Assembly (NCBI GenBank): GCA_018679695.1 | Contig: JAHHKH010000197.1 | Span: 1-11,274 of the forward strand | Source of the DNA: Maribacter sp. | GTDB lineage: Bacteria; Bacteroidota; Bacteroidia; Flavobacteriales; Flavobacteriaceae | DNA: 11,274 nt | Direction of reading: 5' to 3' | Shown: positions 5,077-11,274 of the stretch, piece by piece | How the letters are laid out: the number at the start of each line of letters is the position of its first letter | Position numbering within the stretch: the first letter of the stretch is position 1 | Made by a program: the position numbers and the translations under genes | Notes under the pieces: generated by a model | The model's database searches: none | Seen by the model: only the letters and a program-made list of their open reading frames with translations | Told to the model about the DNA's origin: nothing

Positions 5077-5107
5077 CAAAAATACGACAAGTCTCAATGC
5101 TATTCAA
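5077..5107 (-). promoter_or_regulatory. Promoter of sufE
   Basis: On the minus strand TTG (5107-5105), a 20-nt spacer and TATTTTTG (5084-5077) fit the Bacteroidota -33/-7 consensus well. Transcription would start near 5071, about 9 nt before ATG 5062. The promoter overlaps the last codons and stop of the preceding small gene, so sufE probably does not depend on readthrough from sufS. Confidence 0.62.
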
Positions 5108-5534
5108 CAGTTTCTATCAATGCAAGTATTTTATCTATCAATGGTTTTAGCGCAACTGGCGGATTTCCATGGTCAAAATTCACAGATTCATACCTCTTGC
5201 CATTTTTAGTGATTTGAATTTGTGCAATCAGTGCCCTGTCCACGGCACTATTTTGGGAGGGTGGGATTAGTCTATTTAAATTCTCCAATGCTAAGGTATC
5301 AATAAAGGCTTGTATTTCTTTTTTATCCTCAGCTAGTAGGGCCGCTTCCCCATTTTTACCATCATAACCATTGGATAACGCCTTTATACTTGTATCGTCT
5401 ATTGTATATTCCAAGTTTGAACCCCTGGTCTGCGCCTTATATATGACCATGAATTCCAAATCTTGATTTTGATACTTGGAACTGCAAATACTGTTCGCCA
5501 TGAACACCACAAAGAATAACATGATTGTTTTCAT
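5100..5534 (-). CDS. Small exported protein of unknown function
   Basis: This 144-residue protein begins with a hydrophobic N terminus (MKTIMLFFVVFMANSICSSK), so it is probably exported. Cys17 could be a lipoprotein Cys, but the preceding residues (NSI) are a poor lipobox, so a soluble periplasmic protein is equally possible. The mature part is mixed alpha/beta with no motif I recognise. It includes EFMVIYKAQTRG, an acidic helix (EDKKEIQAFIDTLALENL) and KNGKRYESVNFDHGNPP. ATG 5534 lies just after the terminator at 5560-5588, and the gene's end overlaps the sufE promoter. Being squeezed between a metalloprotease and sufE does not by itself link it to Fe-S assembly. I cannot assign a function. 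Confidence 0.68.
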   Translation of the reverse strand: MKTIMLFFVVFMANSICSSKYQNQDLEFMVIYKAQTRGSNLEYTIDDTSIKALSNGYDGKNGEAALLAEDKKEIQAFIDTLALENLNRLIPPSQNSAVDRALIAQIQITKNGKRYESVNFDHGNPPVALKPLIDKILALIETVE

Positions 5535-5559
5535 TCTGGATTGTTTCCTGCTATACTAT

Positions 5560-5588
5560 AAAAAAAAGACGCCAAATGACGTCTTTTT
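5560..5588. terminator. Intrinsic terminator after the metalloprotease gene
   Basis: GACG (5568-5571) and CGTC (5580-5583) form a stem around an 8-nt loop. It is extended by an A-run on the left (5560-5567) pairing with the T-run on the right (5584-5588). In the leftward direction the hairpin is followed by eight T residues, so it should end the metalloprotease transcript 21 nt past its stop codon. It is symmetric enough to act both ways. Confidence 0.85.
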
Positions 5589-5609
5589 AGTACTAGTTTA
5601 ACTATTTCA

Positions 5610-6671
5610 TTATTGCACAAAGCTCTCCCGTGCTCCACCTGCAGCAAACAAGGCCCTCATTCTATCATTTTGCCCTAAACTGAACATATACATGCAATCA
5701 TCTTGTACATAATCCATGTAATTCATGGTCATATCATTACTTCTACAATGAACCGTTGGATATGTAGGACAGTTATAATTGGCCCTATCCGATGTTGGTG
5801 TATCAGCGACAAAATCGTCCCTATTGCATCTACCATCGCCCCAAATGTGTCGAAGGTTCAACCAATGACCTACTTCATGGGTCGCTGTTCTGCCATGGCC
5901 ATAGATACCGCCCGCGGCATTTTCTCCGAAGAAATCGGTTCCAATAACCACCCCATCAGTGGCAGAAGCGCCACCTGGGAACTGTGCATATCCCAAAATT
6001 CCACCACCTATTTCACAGACCCAGATGTTTAAAAAGTTTGCTGGATCAGTTGCATCCCAGCCTCCATTTGCAGCACTTTTCATAGCATCATTGGTACCCC
6101 AAGCTGATCGGGTGTCTGTCTTTCTATTTACTCCGGCAAGTGTAAAGGTAATATTAACATCAGCTACTAAATTTGCGAACTCTGAGGGTATATTAATAGT
6201 TCCCGCATTGGTATTAGTAAAATCCTCATTCAAAATTGCGATCTGCGAATTAATTTGGGCCTGGGTTACCTGACCTGTTGTCTGCTCAATGATATTTACG
6301 ATAACGGGAATGTTCACGGCGCCTTCATAAACAGGGTCGGTACCACCGTCACCGCCACCACCGTTTCCATTGCCCCCACCAGGATTATTGGGCTTTTTGG
6401 CTGCTATAAGTTTTCGTGTATTGTATTCAATGTCATACATTTTCTTGGCCAAGCCTGGATTTTTTTCCAATCGATAGGCCAAATTTTTCATTGAATGGCA
6501 CTTTTCCGCTGCATCGGCTGATTTACCTGTAAGACCATCATCCTCGGCATAGAGCGTAAAATCACTCATATCTACCTGTATTTCCTGTGCTTCCTCTAAG
6601 GGTTCACTTTGATCTTGCTCACACGATACAACAACGGCCAGCATAGCCAGCCCAAAAAATAATTTCCTCAT
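5610..6671 (-). CDS. M43-family (pappalysin/cytophagalysin) zinc metalloprotease lipoprotein
   Basis: This 353-residue protein starts with a lipoprotein signal (MRKLFFGLAMLAVVVSC, lipid-attachment Cys17) and acidic residues behind it, so it should be anchored at the cell envelope, possibly surface-exposed. A helical propeptide-like segment (about 40-92) leads to a Gly/Asn-rich linker (about 94-112) and the catalytic domain. The extended zinc motif HEVGHWLNLRH spans 265-275, with ligands His265, His269 and His275 and catalytic Glu266, followed by IWGDG. A Met-turn-like MNYMDY is at 316-321. Cys residues in the C-terminal third (C.R.DDF, NC, HC, DDC) probably form disulfides. No C-terminal T9SS sorting domain is seen; the protein ends soon after the catalytic domain. 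It is set between sufS and sufE but ends in its own terminator, so a functional link to SUF is not implied. Substrate is unknown. Confidence 0.9.
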   Translation of the reverse strand: MRKLFFGLAMLAVVVSCEQDQSEPLEEAQEIQVDMSDFTLYAEDDGLTGKSADAAEKCHSMKNLAYRLEKNPGLAKKMYDIEYNTRKLIAAKKPNNPGGGNGNGGGGDGGTDPVYEGAVNIPVIVNIIEQTTGQVTQAQINSQIAILNEDFTNTNAGTINIPSEFANLVADVNITFTLAGVNRKTDTRSAWGTNDAMKSAANGGWDATDPANFLNIWVCEIGGGILGYAQFPGGASATDGVVIGTDFFGENAAGGIYGHGRTATHEVGHWLNLRHIWGDGRCNRDDFVADTPTSDRANYNCPTYPTVHCRSNDMTMNYMDYVQDDCMYMFSLGQNDRMRALFAAGGARESFVQ

Positions 6672-6883
6672 AATTGATTTTGTTTTTTGAATTGTTAAGT
6701 GTTGAATATAGAATATTTTAACAAATAATTAGCACAATGTTAAATATTTTGTAAGAATTATCGTCAAATAAATACTGCCGTTGGTCGATCACCTAATGAA
6801 AAATAAGGCCATAATGTGTTGAAGAAAGTTATACACAATCCTTGCAAACCTCAAAATATAATTGAAAAATGAGTGGAAAGTCT
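6672..6883. other. Intergenic spacer between sufS and the metalloprotease gene
   Basis: This AT-rich 212-bp spacer presumably holds the end of the sufS transcript and the metalloprotease promoter. I see no exact TAnnTTTG facing the protease; several partial matches (ATTTG, TATATTTTG) occur. An imperfect dyad at about 6805-6843 (AAGG...TGTGT / ACACA...CCTT) is followed leftward by a short T-run and could be a weak terminator for sufS. No gene or repeat is recognised. Confidence 0.4.
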
Positions 6884-8113
6884 CTAAGAAAGCATGGCCT
6901 TGGCGCGTTTAATACCTTCTACCAATGCATTGATCTCTTCCTTGGTATTATAAAAACTAAAACTGGCGCGTACGGTTCCTGGAATTTTATAAAAATCCAT
7001 AATTGGTTGGGCACAATGATGCCCCGTACGAACGGCAATGCCCAACTTATCGAGAATTGAACCAATATCATAGGGGTGGATACCATCAATATTAAAGGAG
7101 ATGACCGAAGTCTTGTTCTTTGAAGTCCCATATATACGCAACCCTTCAATGGTCAATAAACGTTCGGTGGCATATTGAAGCAGCTCATTTTCATAGCTTG
7201 CTATTTCAGCAATCCCTATGTTGTTCATATAATCCAATGCAGCGCCAAAGGCAATACCACCACAAATATTAGGTGTACCTGCCTCAAATTTATGGGGTAA
7301 ATCGGCATAAGTGGTCTTTTCGAAAGTTACTTCTGCGATCATTTCACCCCCGCCCTGATAAGGTGGTAATCTGTTCAACCATTCTTCTTTCCCATACAAT
7401 ATTCCAACGCCGGTGGGTCCACACATTTTATGGGCAGAAACTGTGTAAAAATCCACATTGAGATCTTGTACATCAGCTTGGATATGTGGTGCGGCCTGGG
7501 CCCCATCAATCAATACCGCTGCTCCAAAACCGTGGGCAGCATCTATTATTTCCTTTATGTTATTAATGGTCCCCAAGGCATTCGATACGTGATTGCAAAA
7601 AACCATTTTTGTCTTAGCAGACAATAATTTATGGTATTCCTCCAAAATCAAATCCCCTTCCTCATTCATAGGGATTACCTTTAGCAGGGCGCCTGTCCGC
7701 TCACACAGCATCTGCCAAGGCACGATATTGGAATGGTGCTCCATGGCCGAAACCAGCAACTCATCCCCTTTTTGTAAAATGGAGGTAAAGCCATTAGCTA
7801 CCAGGTTAATACTGTGGGTAGTTCCCGAAGTGAAAATTATCTCATGGGAATGGGCAGCATTAAAATGCTTTTGGATTTTGATGCGGGCCTGCTCGTACTT
7901 ATCGGTGGCTTCTTGTGACAACGTATGTACTCCGCGGTGAATATTTGCATTGTAATTACTATAGTAGTCCACAATAGCGTCTATCACCTGACGTGGAGTC
8001 TGTGAGGTTGCCGCATTGTCCAAATAGACCAAGGGATTTCCATTCACCTCACGATCCAGGATTGGAAAATCCTTTCTAATCAAAGCCACATCCAAAGAAG
8101 AAACTTTTGTCAT
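6884..8113 (-). CDS. sufS: Cysteine desulfurase SufS
   Basis: This 409-residue PLP-dependent group II cysteine desulfurase converts cysteine to alanine, leaving a persulfide that is passed to SufE for Fe-S assembly. Visible motifs are YLDNAATSQTP near the N terminus, HRGVHTLS, FTSGTTHSINLVA, EHHSNIVPWQ, DGAQAAPH, the PLP Schiff-base Lys229 in SAHKMCGPTG, and the catalytic loop RTGHHCAQP with Cys367. The RxGHHCA form identifies the SufS/CsdA type rather than IscS/NifS. Length is as expected (E. coli SufS 406). The start lies 1 nt after the sufD stop, so translation is likely coupled. No key residue is missing. Confidence 0.97.
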   Translation of the reverse strand: MTKVSSLDVALIRKDFPILDREVNGNPLVYLDNAATSQTPRQVIDAIVDYYSNYNANIHRGVHTLSQEATDKYEQARIKIQKHFNAAHSHEIIFTSGTTHSINLVANGFTSILQKGDELLVSAMEHHSNIVPWQMLCERTGALLKVIPMNEEGDLILEEYHKLLSAKTKMVFCNHVSNALGTINNIKEIIDAAHGFGAAVLIDGAQAAPHIQADVQDLNVDFYTVSAHKMCGPTGVGILYGKEEWLNRLPPYQGGGEMIAEVTFEKTTYADLPHKFEAGTPNICGGIAFGAALDYMNNIGIAEIASYENELLQYATERLLTIEGLRIYGTSKNKTSVISFNIDGIHPYDIGSILDKLGIAVRTGHHCAQPIMDFYKIPGTVRASFSFYNTKEEINALVEGIKRAKAMLS

Positions 8114-8114
8114 T

Positions 8115-9431
8115 TTACAAGTCGAATCCTAATCGTACCCCTAACTTTTCAGCAATGATTTTGTTGATACGTGATTTTAACTCAGGAATACGAACGCTTT
8201 CCAGCACATTATTCGCAAAAGCATACATTAACAAAGCCCTTGCTTCTTTGTTGGGGATACCACGGGATTGAAGATAAAAAAGTGCATCCTCATCCAACTG
8301 ACCAATCGTACAACCGTGCGAACATTTGACATCATCCGCAAAAATCTCGAGCTGTGGTTTTGTATTGATTGAGGCCTTATCACTGATAAGGATGTTATTG
8401 TTCTGCTGAAAGGCATTGGTTTTCTGGGCAATTTTATCCACAATGATCTTGCCGTTGAATACACCGGTGGAATTCTCACCATAGATACCCTTATAGTCCT
8501 GATGGCTCTCACAATTCGGCTCAATATGATGTACCAAGGTATGATGGTCAACATGCTGCTTATCGCCCAATATGGTAACCCCTTTCATTGTGGAATCTAT
8601 ATGTTCCCCATTCTGATAGAAGTTTAGGTTGTTTCGGGTCAATTTTCCACCAAAGGAAAAGGTATGCACTTTGACTACACTCTTATCTTTTTGATTGATA
8701 TAGGTATTATCGATCAAAGAAGCGGTTTTTGCATCGTTTTGGACTTTGTAAAAGTCTACAATCGCATTTTCCGCTGCAAAGATCTCTGTGACCGCATTGG
8801 TCAAAACCTCGTTTGAAGTTAAACTTTGGTGCCTCTCGATAACCTGAAGTTCTGCATTTTCCTCGGCGACGATCAAGTTTCTGGGTTGCAACATCAACGA
8901 AGCCTCATTACCGGTTGAAAAGTGCAAAATTTCAATCGGTTTCTTTGGCATTTTGTTCTTAGGGATATAGATAAAAGCCCCTTCGCGACTAAATGCGGTA
9001 TTCAATGTAGTGAGCGACTCATCCTTTGATGCTATTTTATTAAAATAAACATCGATTACCTGCTTGTACATGGGTTTGGTCAGTGCCGCGCTCATCAAAC
9101 AGATGTCAACACCATCGTGGGTGGTCTCCGATAAAAAAGGAGAATAGTTACCGTCTATAAAAACAATCTTATAGGTATCGACCTCATGCAAAAAATACTT
9201 TTTTACCTCCTTGAGTTCCAAGGTATTCACCTGCTTTGGAAAAATACTGAAATCTACCTTCTGCAGTCCTTTCAAGGAGGTGTATTTCCAAGCTTCCTGT
9301 TTTTTGGAAGGAAATCCCTTTTCCTCGAAATTTTTTATGGCCTCGGTGCGAATATCATGCACAGGATGTTCAACATCAACGTTGTTTTCAAACGCCATGA
9401 AAGAAGAAACCAGTTTATCTTTTAAATCCAT
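8115..9431 (-). CDS. sufD: Fe-S cluster assembly protein SufD
   Basis: This 438-residue SufD forms the SufBC2D scaffold with SufB and SufC. It has the usual N-terminal helical region (EEKGFPSKKQEAWKYTSL, about 34-51), a central beta-helix core, and the C-terminal signature DDVKCSHGCTIGQLDEDALF with Cys370 and His372, equivalent to the E. coli SufD residues implicated in cluster assembly at the SufB-SufD interface. The ending LLMYAFANNVLESV is also typical. It is tightly coupled to sufS (1-nt gap) but separated from sufC by 96 nt containing two hairpins, an unusually wide gap for this operon. ATG 9431 gives the expected N terminus. Confidence 0.96.
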   Translation of the reverse strand: MDLKDKLVSSFMAFENNVDVEHPVHDIRTEAIKNFEEKGFPSKKQEAWKYTSLKGLQKVDFSIFPKQVNTLELKEVKKYFLHEVDTYKIVFIDGNYSPFLSETTHDGVDICLMSAALTKPMYKQVIDVYFNKIASKDESLTTLNTAFSREGAFIYIPKNKMPKKPIEILHFSTGNEASLMLQPRNLIVAEENAELQVIERHQSLTSNEVLTNAVTEIFAAENAIVDFYKVQNDAKTASLIDNTYINQKDKSVVKVHTFSFGGKLTRNNLNFYQNGEHIDSTMKGVTILGDKQHVDHHTLVHHIEPNCESHQDYKGIYGENSTGVFNGKIIVDKIAQKTNAFQQNNNILISDKASINTKPQLEIFADDVKCSHGCTIGQLDEDALFYLQSRGIPNKEARALLMYAFANNVLESVRIPELKSRINKIIAEKLGVRLGFDL

Positions 9432-9446
9432 TCTCTTATACTTGAC

Positions 9447-9465
9447 ATTTCTGCATGGCAGAAAT
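9447..9465. repeat. Perfect 8-bp inverted repeat upstream of sufD
   Basis: ATTTCTGC and GCAGAAAT flank a 3-nt loop, 15 nt upstream of the sufD start. No T-tract follows it on the minus strand, so it is not a terminator. It could protect or process the sufC-sufD mRNA, or influence sufD translation. Confidence 0.55.
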
Positions 9466-9490
9466 TAGATTTATCTTACCTAACTATTCT

Positions 9491-9517
9491 TTGGATTCCT
9501 GCTTTCGCAGGGATAAC
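9491..9517. repeat. REP-like dispersed hairpin between sufC and sufD
   Basis: ATTCCTGC (9495-9502) and GCAGGGAT (9507-9514) form an 8-bp stem with one T-G pair and a TTTC loop. The sequence TTGGATTCCTGC...GCAGGGATAACA strongly resembles the short palindromic repeats (GGATTCCTGCxTTCGCAGGAATGACA type) scattered in intergenic DNA of many bacteria. A diverged relative lies at 4268-4296. Confidence 0.6.
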
Positions 9518-9527
9518 AGGACTTCGG

Positions 9528-10280
9528 TCAGACCGCTGCCTCCTGTTTTATCCAATCGTATCCTTTGTCCTCCAATTCGTGGGCCAATTCCTTATCCCCG
9601 GATTTTACGATTTTACCTTCATGCAATACATGAACAAAATCAGGTACTATATATTCCAATAATCGTTGATAGTGGGTAATTACAATAACCGCATTATTCT
9701 TGCTCTTCAATTTATTTACCCCATTGGCAACAATTCGCAAGGCATCGATATCAAGACCGGAATCGGTTTCGTCCAAGATTGCCAATTGAGGCTCCAGCAT
9801 CGCCATTTGAAAAATTTCGTTTCTTTTCTTTTCCCCGCCCGAAAAACCTTCATTCAACGAACGTGACAAGAACTTGCGGTCAATTTCCAACAACTCGGAT
9901 TTTTCACGAATCAATTTCAACATCTCATTGGCTGGCATATCTTCCAAACCTTTAGCTTTCCGGGTTTCATTGATTGCCGTTTTCATAAAATTGGTTACCG
10001 AAACCCCTGGGATTTCAACGGGATACTGAAAGGAAAGGAAAATACCTTTATGCGCTCGCTCCTCTGGGGCAGCATCCTCCAGGTCCTCACCGTTCAATAG
10101 TACGTTACCTTCTGTAACTTCAAATTCCTCCTTGCCTGCAATAACCGCTGCCAAGGTACTTTTTCCTGAACCGTTAGGTCCCATAATGGCATGGACCTCG
10201 CCTGCATTCACTTCAAGGTCGATCCCCTTGAGAATTTCGTTTCCTTCGACGCCTGCATGCAGATTATTTATTTTTAACAT
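9528..10280 (-). CDS. sufC: Fe-S assembly ATPase SufC
   Basis: This 250-residue ABC-type ATPase has no membrane segment. It binds SufB and SufD and drives the conformational change needed for cluster assembly. Walker A is GPNGSGKST (34-42), the Q-loop Gln is at 85 (LSFQYPVEIPG), the signature is SGGEKKR (147-153), Walker B is LAILDETDSGLD with Asp170 and Glu171, and the switch His is at 203 (VIVITHY). The FSGGEKKRNEI and DETDSGLDIDAL forms are specific to SufC among ABC proteins. The start is 22 nt after the sufB stop, consistent with one transcript. All catalytic residues are present. Confidence 0.97.
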   Translation of the reverse strand: MLKINNLHAGVEGNEILKGIDLEVNAGEVHAIMGPNGSGKSTLAAVIAGKEEFEVTEGNVLLNGEDLEDAAPEERAHKGIFLSFQYPVEIPGVSVTNFMKTAINETRKAKGLEDMPANEMLKLIREKSELLEIDRKFLSRSLNEGFSGGEKKRNEIFQMAMLEPQLAILDETDSGLDIDALRIVANGVNKLKSKNNAVIVITHYQRLLEYIVPDFVHVLHEGKIVKSGDKELAHELEDKGYDWIKQEAAV

Positions 10281-10302
10281 TTTAAATCTTTTTATTTGAA
10301 TT

Positions 10303-11274
10303 TTATCCTACTGAGCCTTCCAGACTTATTTCCAATAATTTTTGGGCCTCAACCGCAAATTCCATCGGTAATTTGTTCAACACTTCCTTGCTAAACCCAT
10401 TTACGATCAGTGCTATGGCCTTTTCTGTATCTATACCACGCTGATTACAATAGAATATTTGGTCTTCCCCAATCTTACTGGTCGTTGCTTCGTGCTCTAT
10501 CTGGGCTGTGGTGTTCTTTGCTTCAATGTACGGGAAGGTATGCGCGCCACATTCGTTTCCCATTAGTAAGGAATCGCACTGTGAAAAGTTCCTGGCATTC
10601 TTGGCCCTGCTATTTACCTGCACCAATCCGCGATAACTGTTCTGGGATTTCCCCGCGGAAATACCCTTTGAGATTATGGTACTTCTCGTATTCTTGCCCA
10701 AATGCACCATCTTGGTCCCAGTATCTGCCTGCTGGTGGTTATTGGTCACTGCAATGGAATAGAACTCCCCTATAGAATTATCCCCTTTAAGAATACAGGA
10801 CGGATATTTCCAGGTAACTGCCGATCCAGTTTCCACTTGGGTCCAGGAAATTTTTGCATTTTTCTCGCAGATACCCCTTTTGGTAACGAAGTTGAAAACC
10901 CCGCCTTTACCTTCCTTATCGCCAGGAAACCAATTTTGTACCGTTGAGTATTTTATTTCGGCGTTCTCTAGGGCGATCAACTCAACCACGGCGGCATGCA
11001 ACTGATTCTCATCGCGTGATGGAGCGGTACAGCCTTCGAGATAACTTACATAACTACCTTCATCGGCAATAACCAAGGTCCGCTCAAATTGGCCAGTTCC
11101 TGCCTGATTTATTCTAAAATAGGTCGATAGTTCCATGGGGCATTTTACACCTTTTGGAATATAGCAGAAAGACCCATCGGAAAATACAGCTGAATTCAGT
11201 GCAGCATAAAAGTTGTCTTTTTGGGGGACTACAGTGCCTATATATTTTTTCACCAATTCAGGATGCTCCTGGAT
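10303..11274 (-). CDS. sufB: Fe-S cluster assembly protein SufB, C-terminal part (5' end outside window)
   Basis: The frame is open to the right edge and gives 323 residues, about the C-terminal two-thirds of a SufB of roughly 480 residues. The first codons read IQEHPELVKKYIGTVVP, in the middle of the conserved core, so any start inside the window (such as TTG 11256) is not real. Typical SufB segments are YIPKGVKCPMELSTYFRIN, EGCTAPSRDENQLHAAVVE, KRGICEKNAKISWTQVETGSAVTWKYPS, GKNTRSTIISKGISAGKSQN, and the C-terminal DQIFYCNQRGIDTEKA. This region holds the Cys residues (including those in EGCTAP, GICEKN and MGNECGAH) used in sulfur transfer and cluster assembly. SufB is the main scaffold of the SufBC2D complex. 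The suf promoter lies beyond the window. Confidence 0.96.
   Translation of the reverse strand: MQEHPELVKKYIGTVVPQKDNFYAALNSAVFSDGSFCYIPKGVKCPMELSTYFRINQAGTGQFERTLVIADEGSYVSYLEGCTAPSRDENQLHAAVVELIALENAEIKYSTVQNWFPGDKEGKGGVFNFVTKRGICEKNAKISWTQVETGSAVTWKYPSCILKGDNSIGEFYSIAVTNNHQQADTGTKMVHLGKNTRSTIISKGISAGKSQNSYRGLVQVNSRAKNARNFSQCDSLLMGNECGAHTFPYIEAKNTTAQIEHEATTSKIGEDQIFYCNQRGIDTEKAIALIVNGFSKEVLNKLPMEFAVEAQKLLEISLEGSVG

Noticed and set aside
5063..5107. Longer sufE start at TTG 5107
   Set aside because: It adds 15 residues unlike SufE, overlaps the preceding gene and covers the sufE promoter. ATG 5062 puts the acceptor Cys at residue 51, as in E. coli.
8228..8554. 108-residue minus-strand ORF inside sufD
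   Set aside because: It is an alternate frame of sufD with low-complexity Ile/Arg/Ser content and no family match.
10303..11256. sufB as a complete gene starting at 11256
   Set aside because: That codon is TTG inside the conserved EHPELVKKYIG segment, and the frame continues to the window edge, so the gene is partial.

Overview
The window looks like a chromosomal piece from a marine-type flavobacterium (Bacteroidota, Flavobacteriaceae). The reasons are the gene set (DUF2480 and DUF3078 families, a cytophagalysin-like M43 lipoprotein, sufB-C-D-S-E-T order), the AT-rich spacers, the absence of strong Shine-Dalgarno sequences, and several TAnnTTTG promoter motifs typical of Bacteroidota sigma-A. 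The genus cannot be fixed from this sequence alone.

Layout. Positions 1-140 are a near-perfect palindrome with a 5-nt loop. It cuts an endonuclease/exonuclease/phosphatase-family gene that reads leftward from 553, and is probably a fold-back assembly artefact at a contig end. Divergent from that gene is the ribosome-associated GTPase gene hflX (631-1845, + strand). Positions 1846-2732 carry no convincing protein gene. They hold three tandem units of about 310 bp. Each has an upstream operator-like block (a GTTCAT element plus two TCACAAC-type boxes exactly 21 bp apart), a promoter-like pair, a short transcribed region with C-rich motifs, and an intrinsic terminator. This is the most interesting part of the window: it looks like a family of co-regulated small RNAs.

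From 2733 to the right edge every gene is on the minus strand. Read in the direction of transcription, the order is sufB (5' end outside the window), sufC, sufD, sufS, an M43 metalloprotease lipoprotein, a small exported protein, sufE, sufT-like DUF59, DUF2480, and a DUF3078 outer-membrane protein. SufBCD is the scaffold/ATPase complex, SufS with SufE supplies persulfide sulfur from cysteine, and the DUF59 protein is a likely maturation or transfer factor. Together these form a nearly complete SUF iron-sulfur cluster pathway.

The metalloprotease and small protein interrupt the suf genes. A strong hairpin terminator follows the protease, and a good promoter restarts transcription directly before sufE. 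DUF2480 has an obvious internal duplication with a repeated Cys-Ser motif and is a candidate for an undescribed accessory role in Fe-S metabolism.
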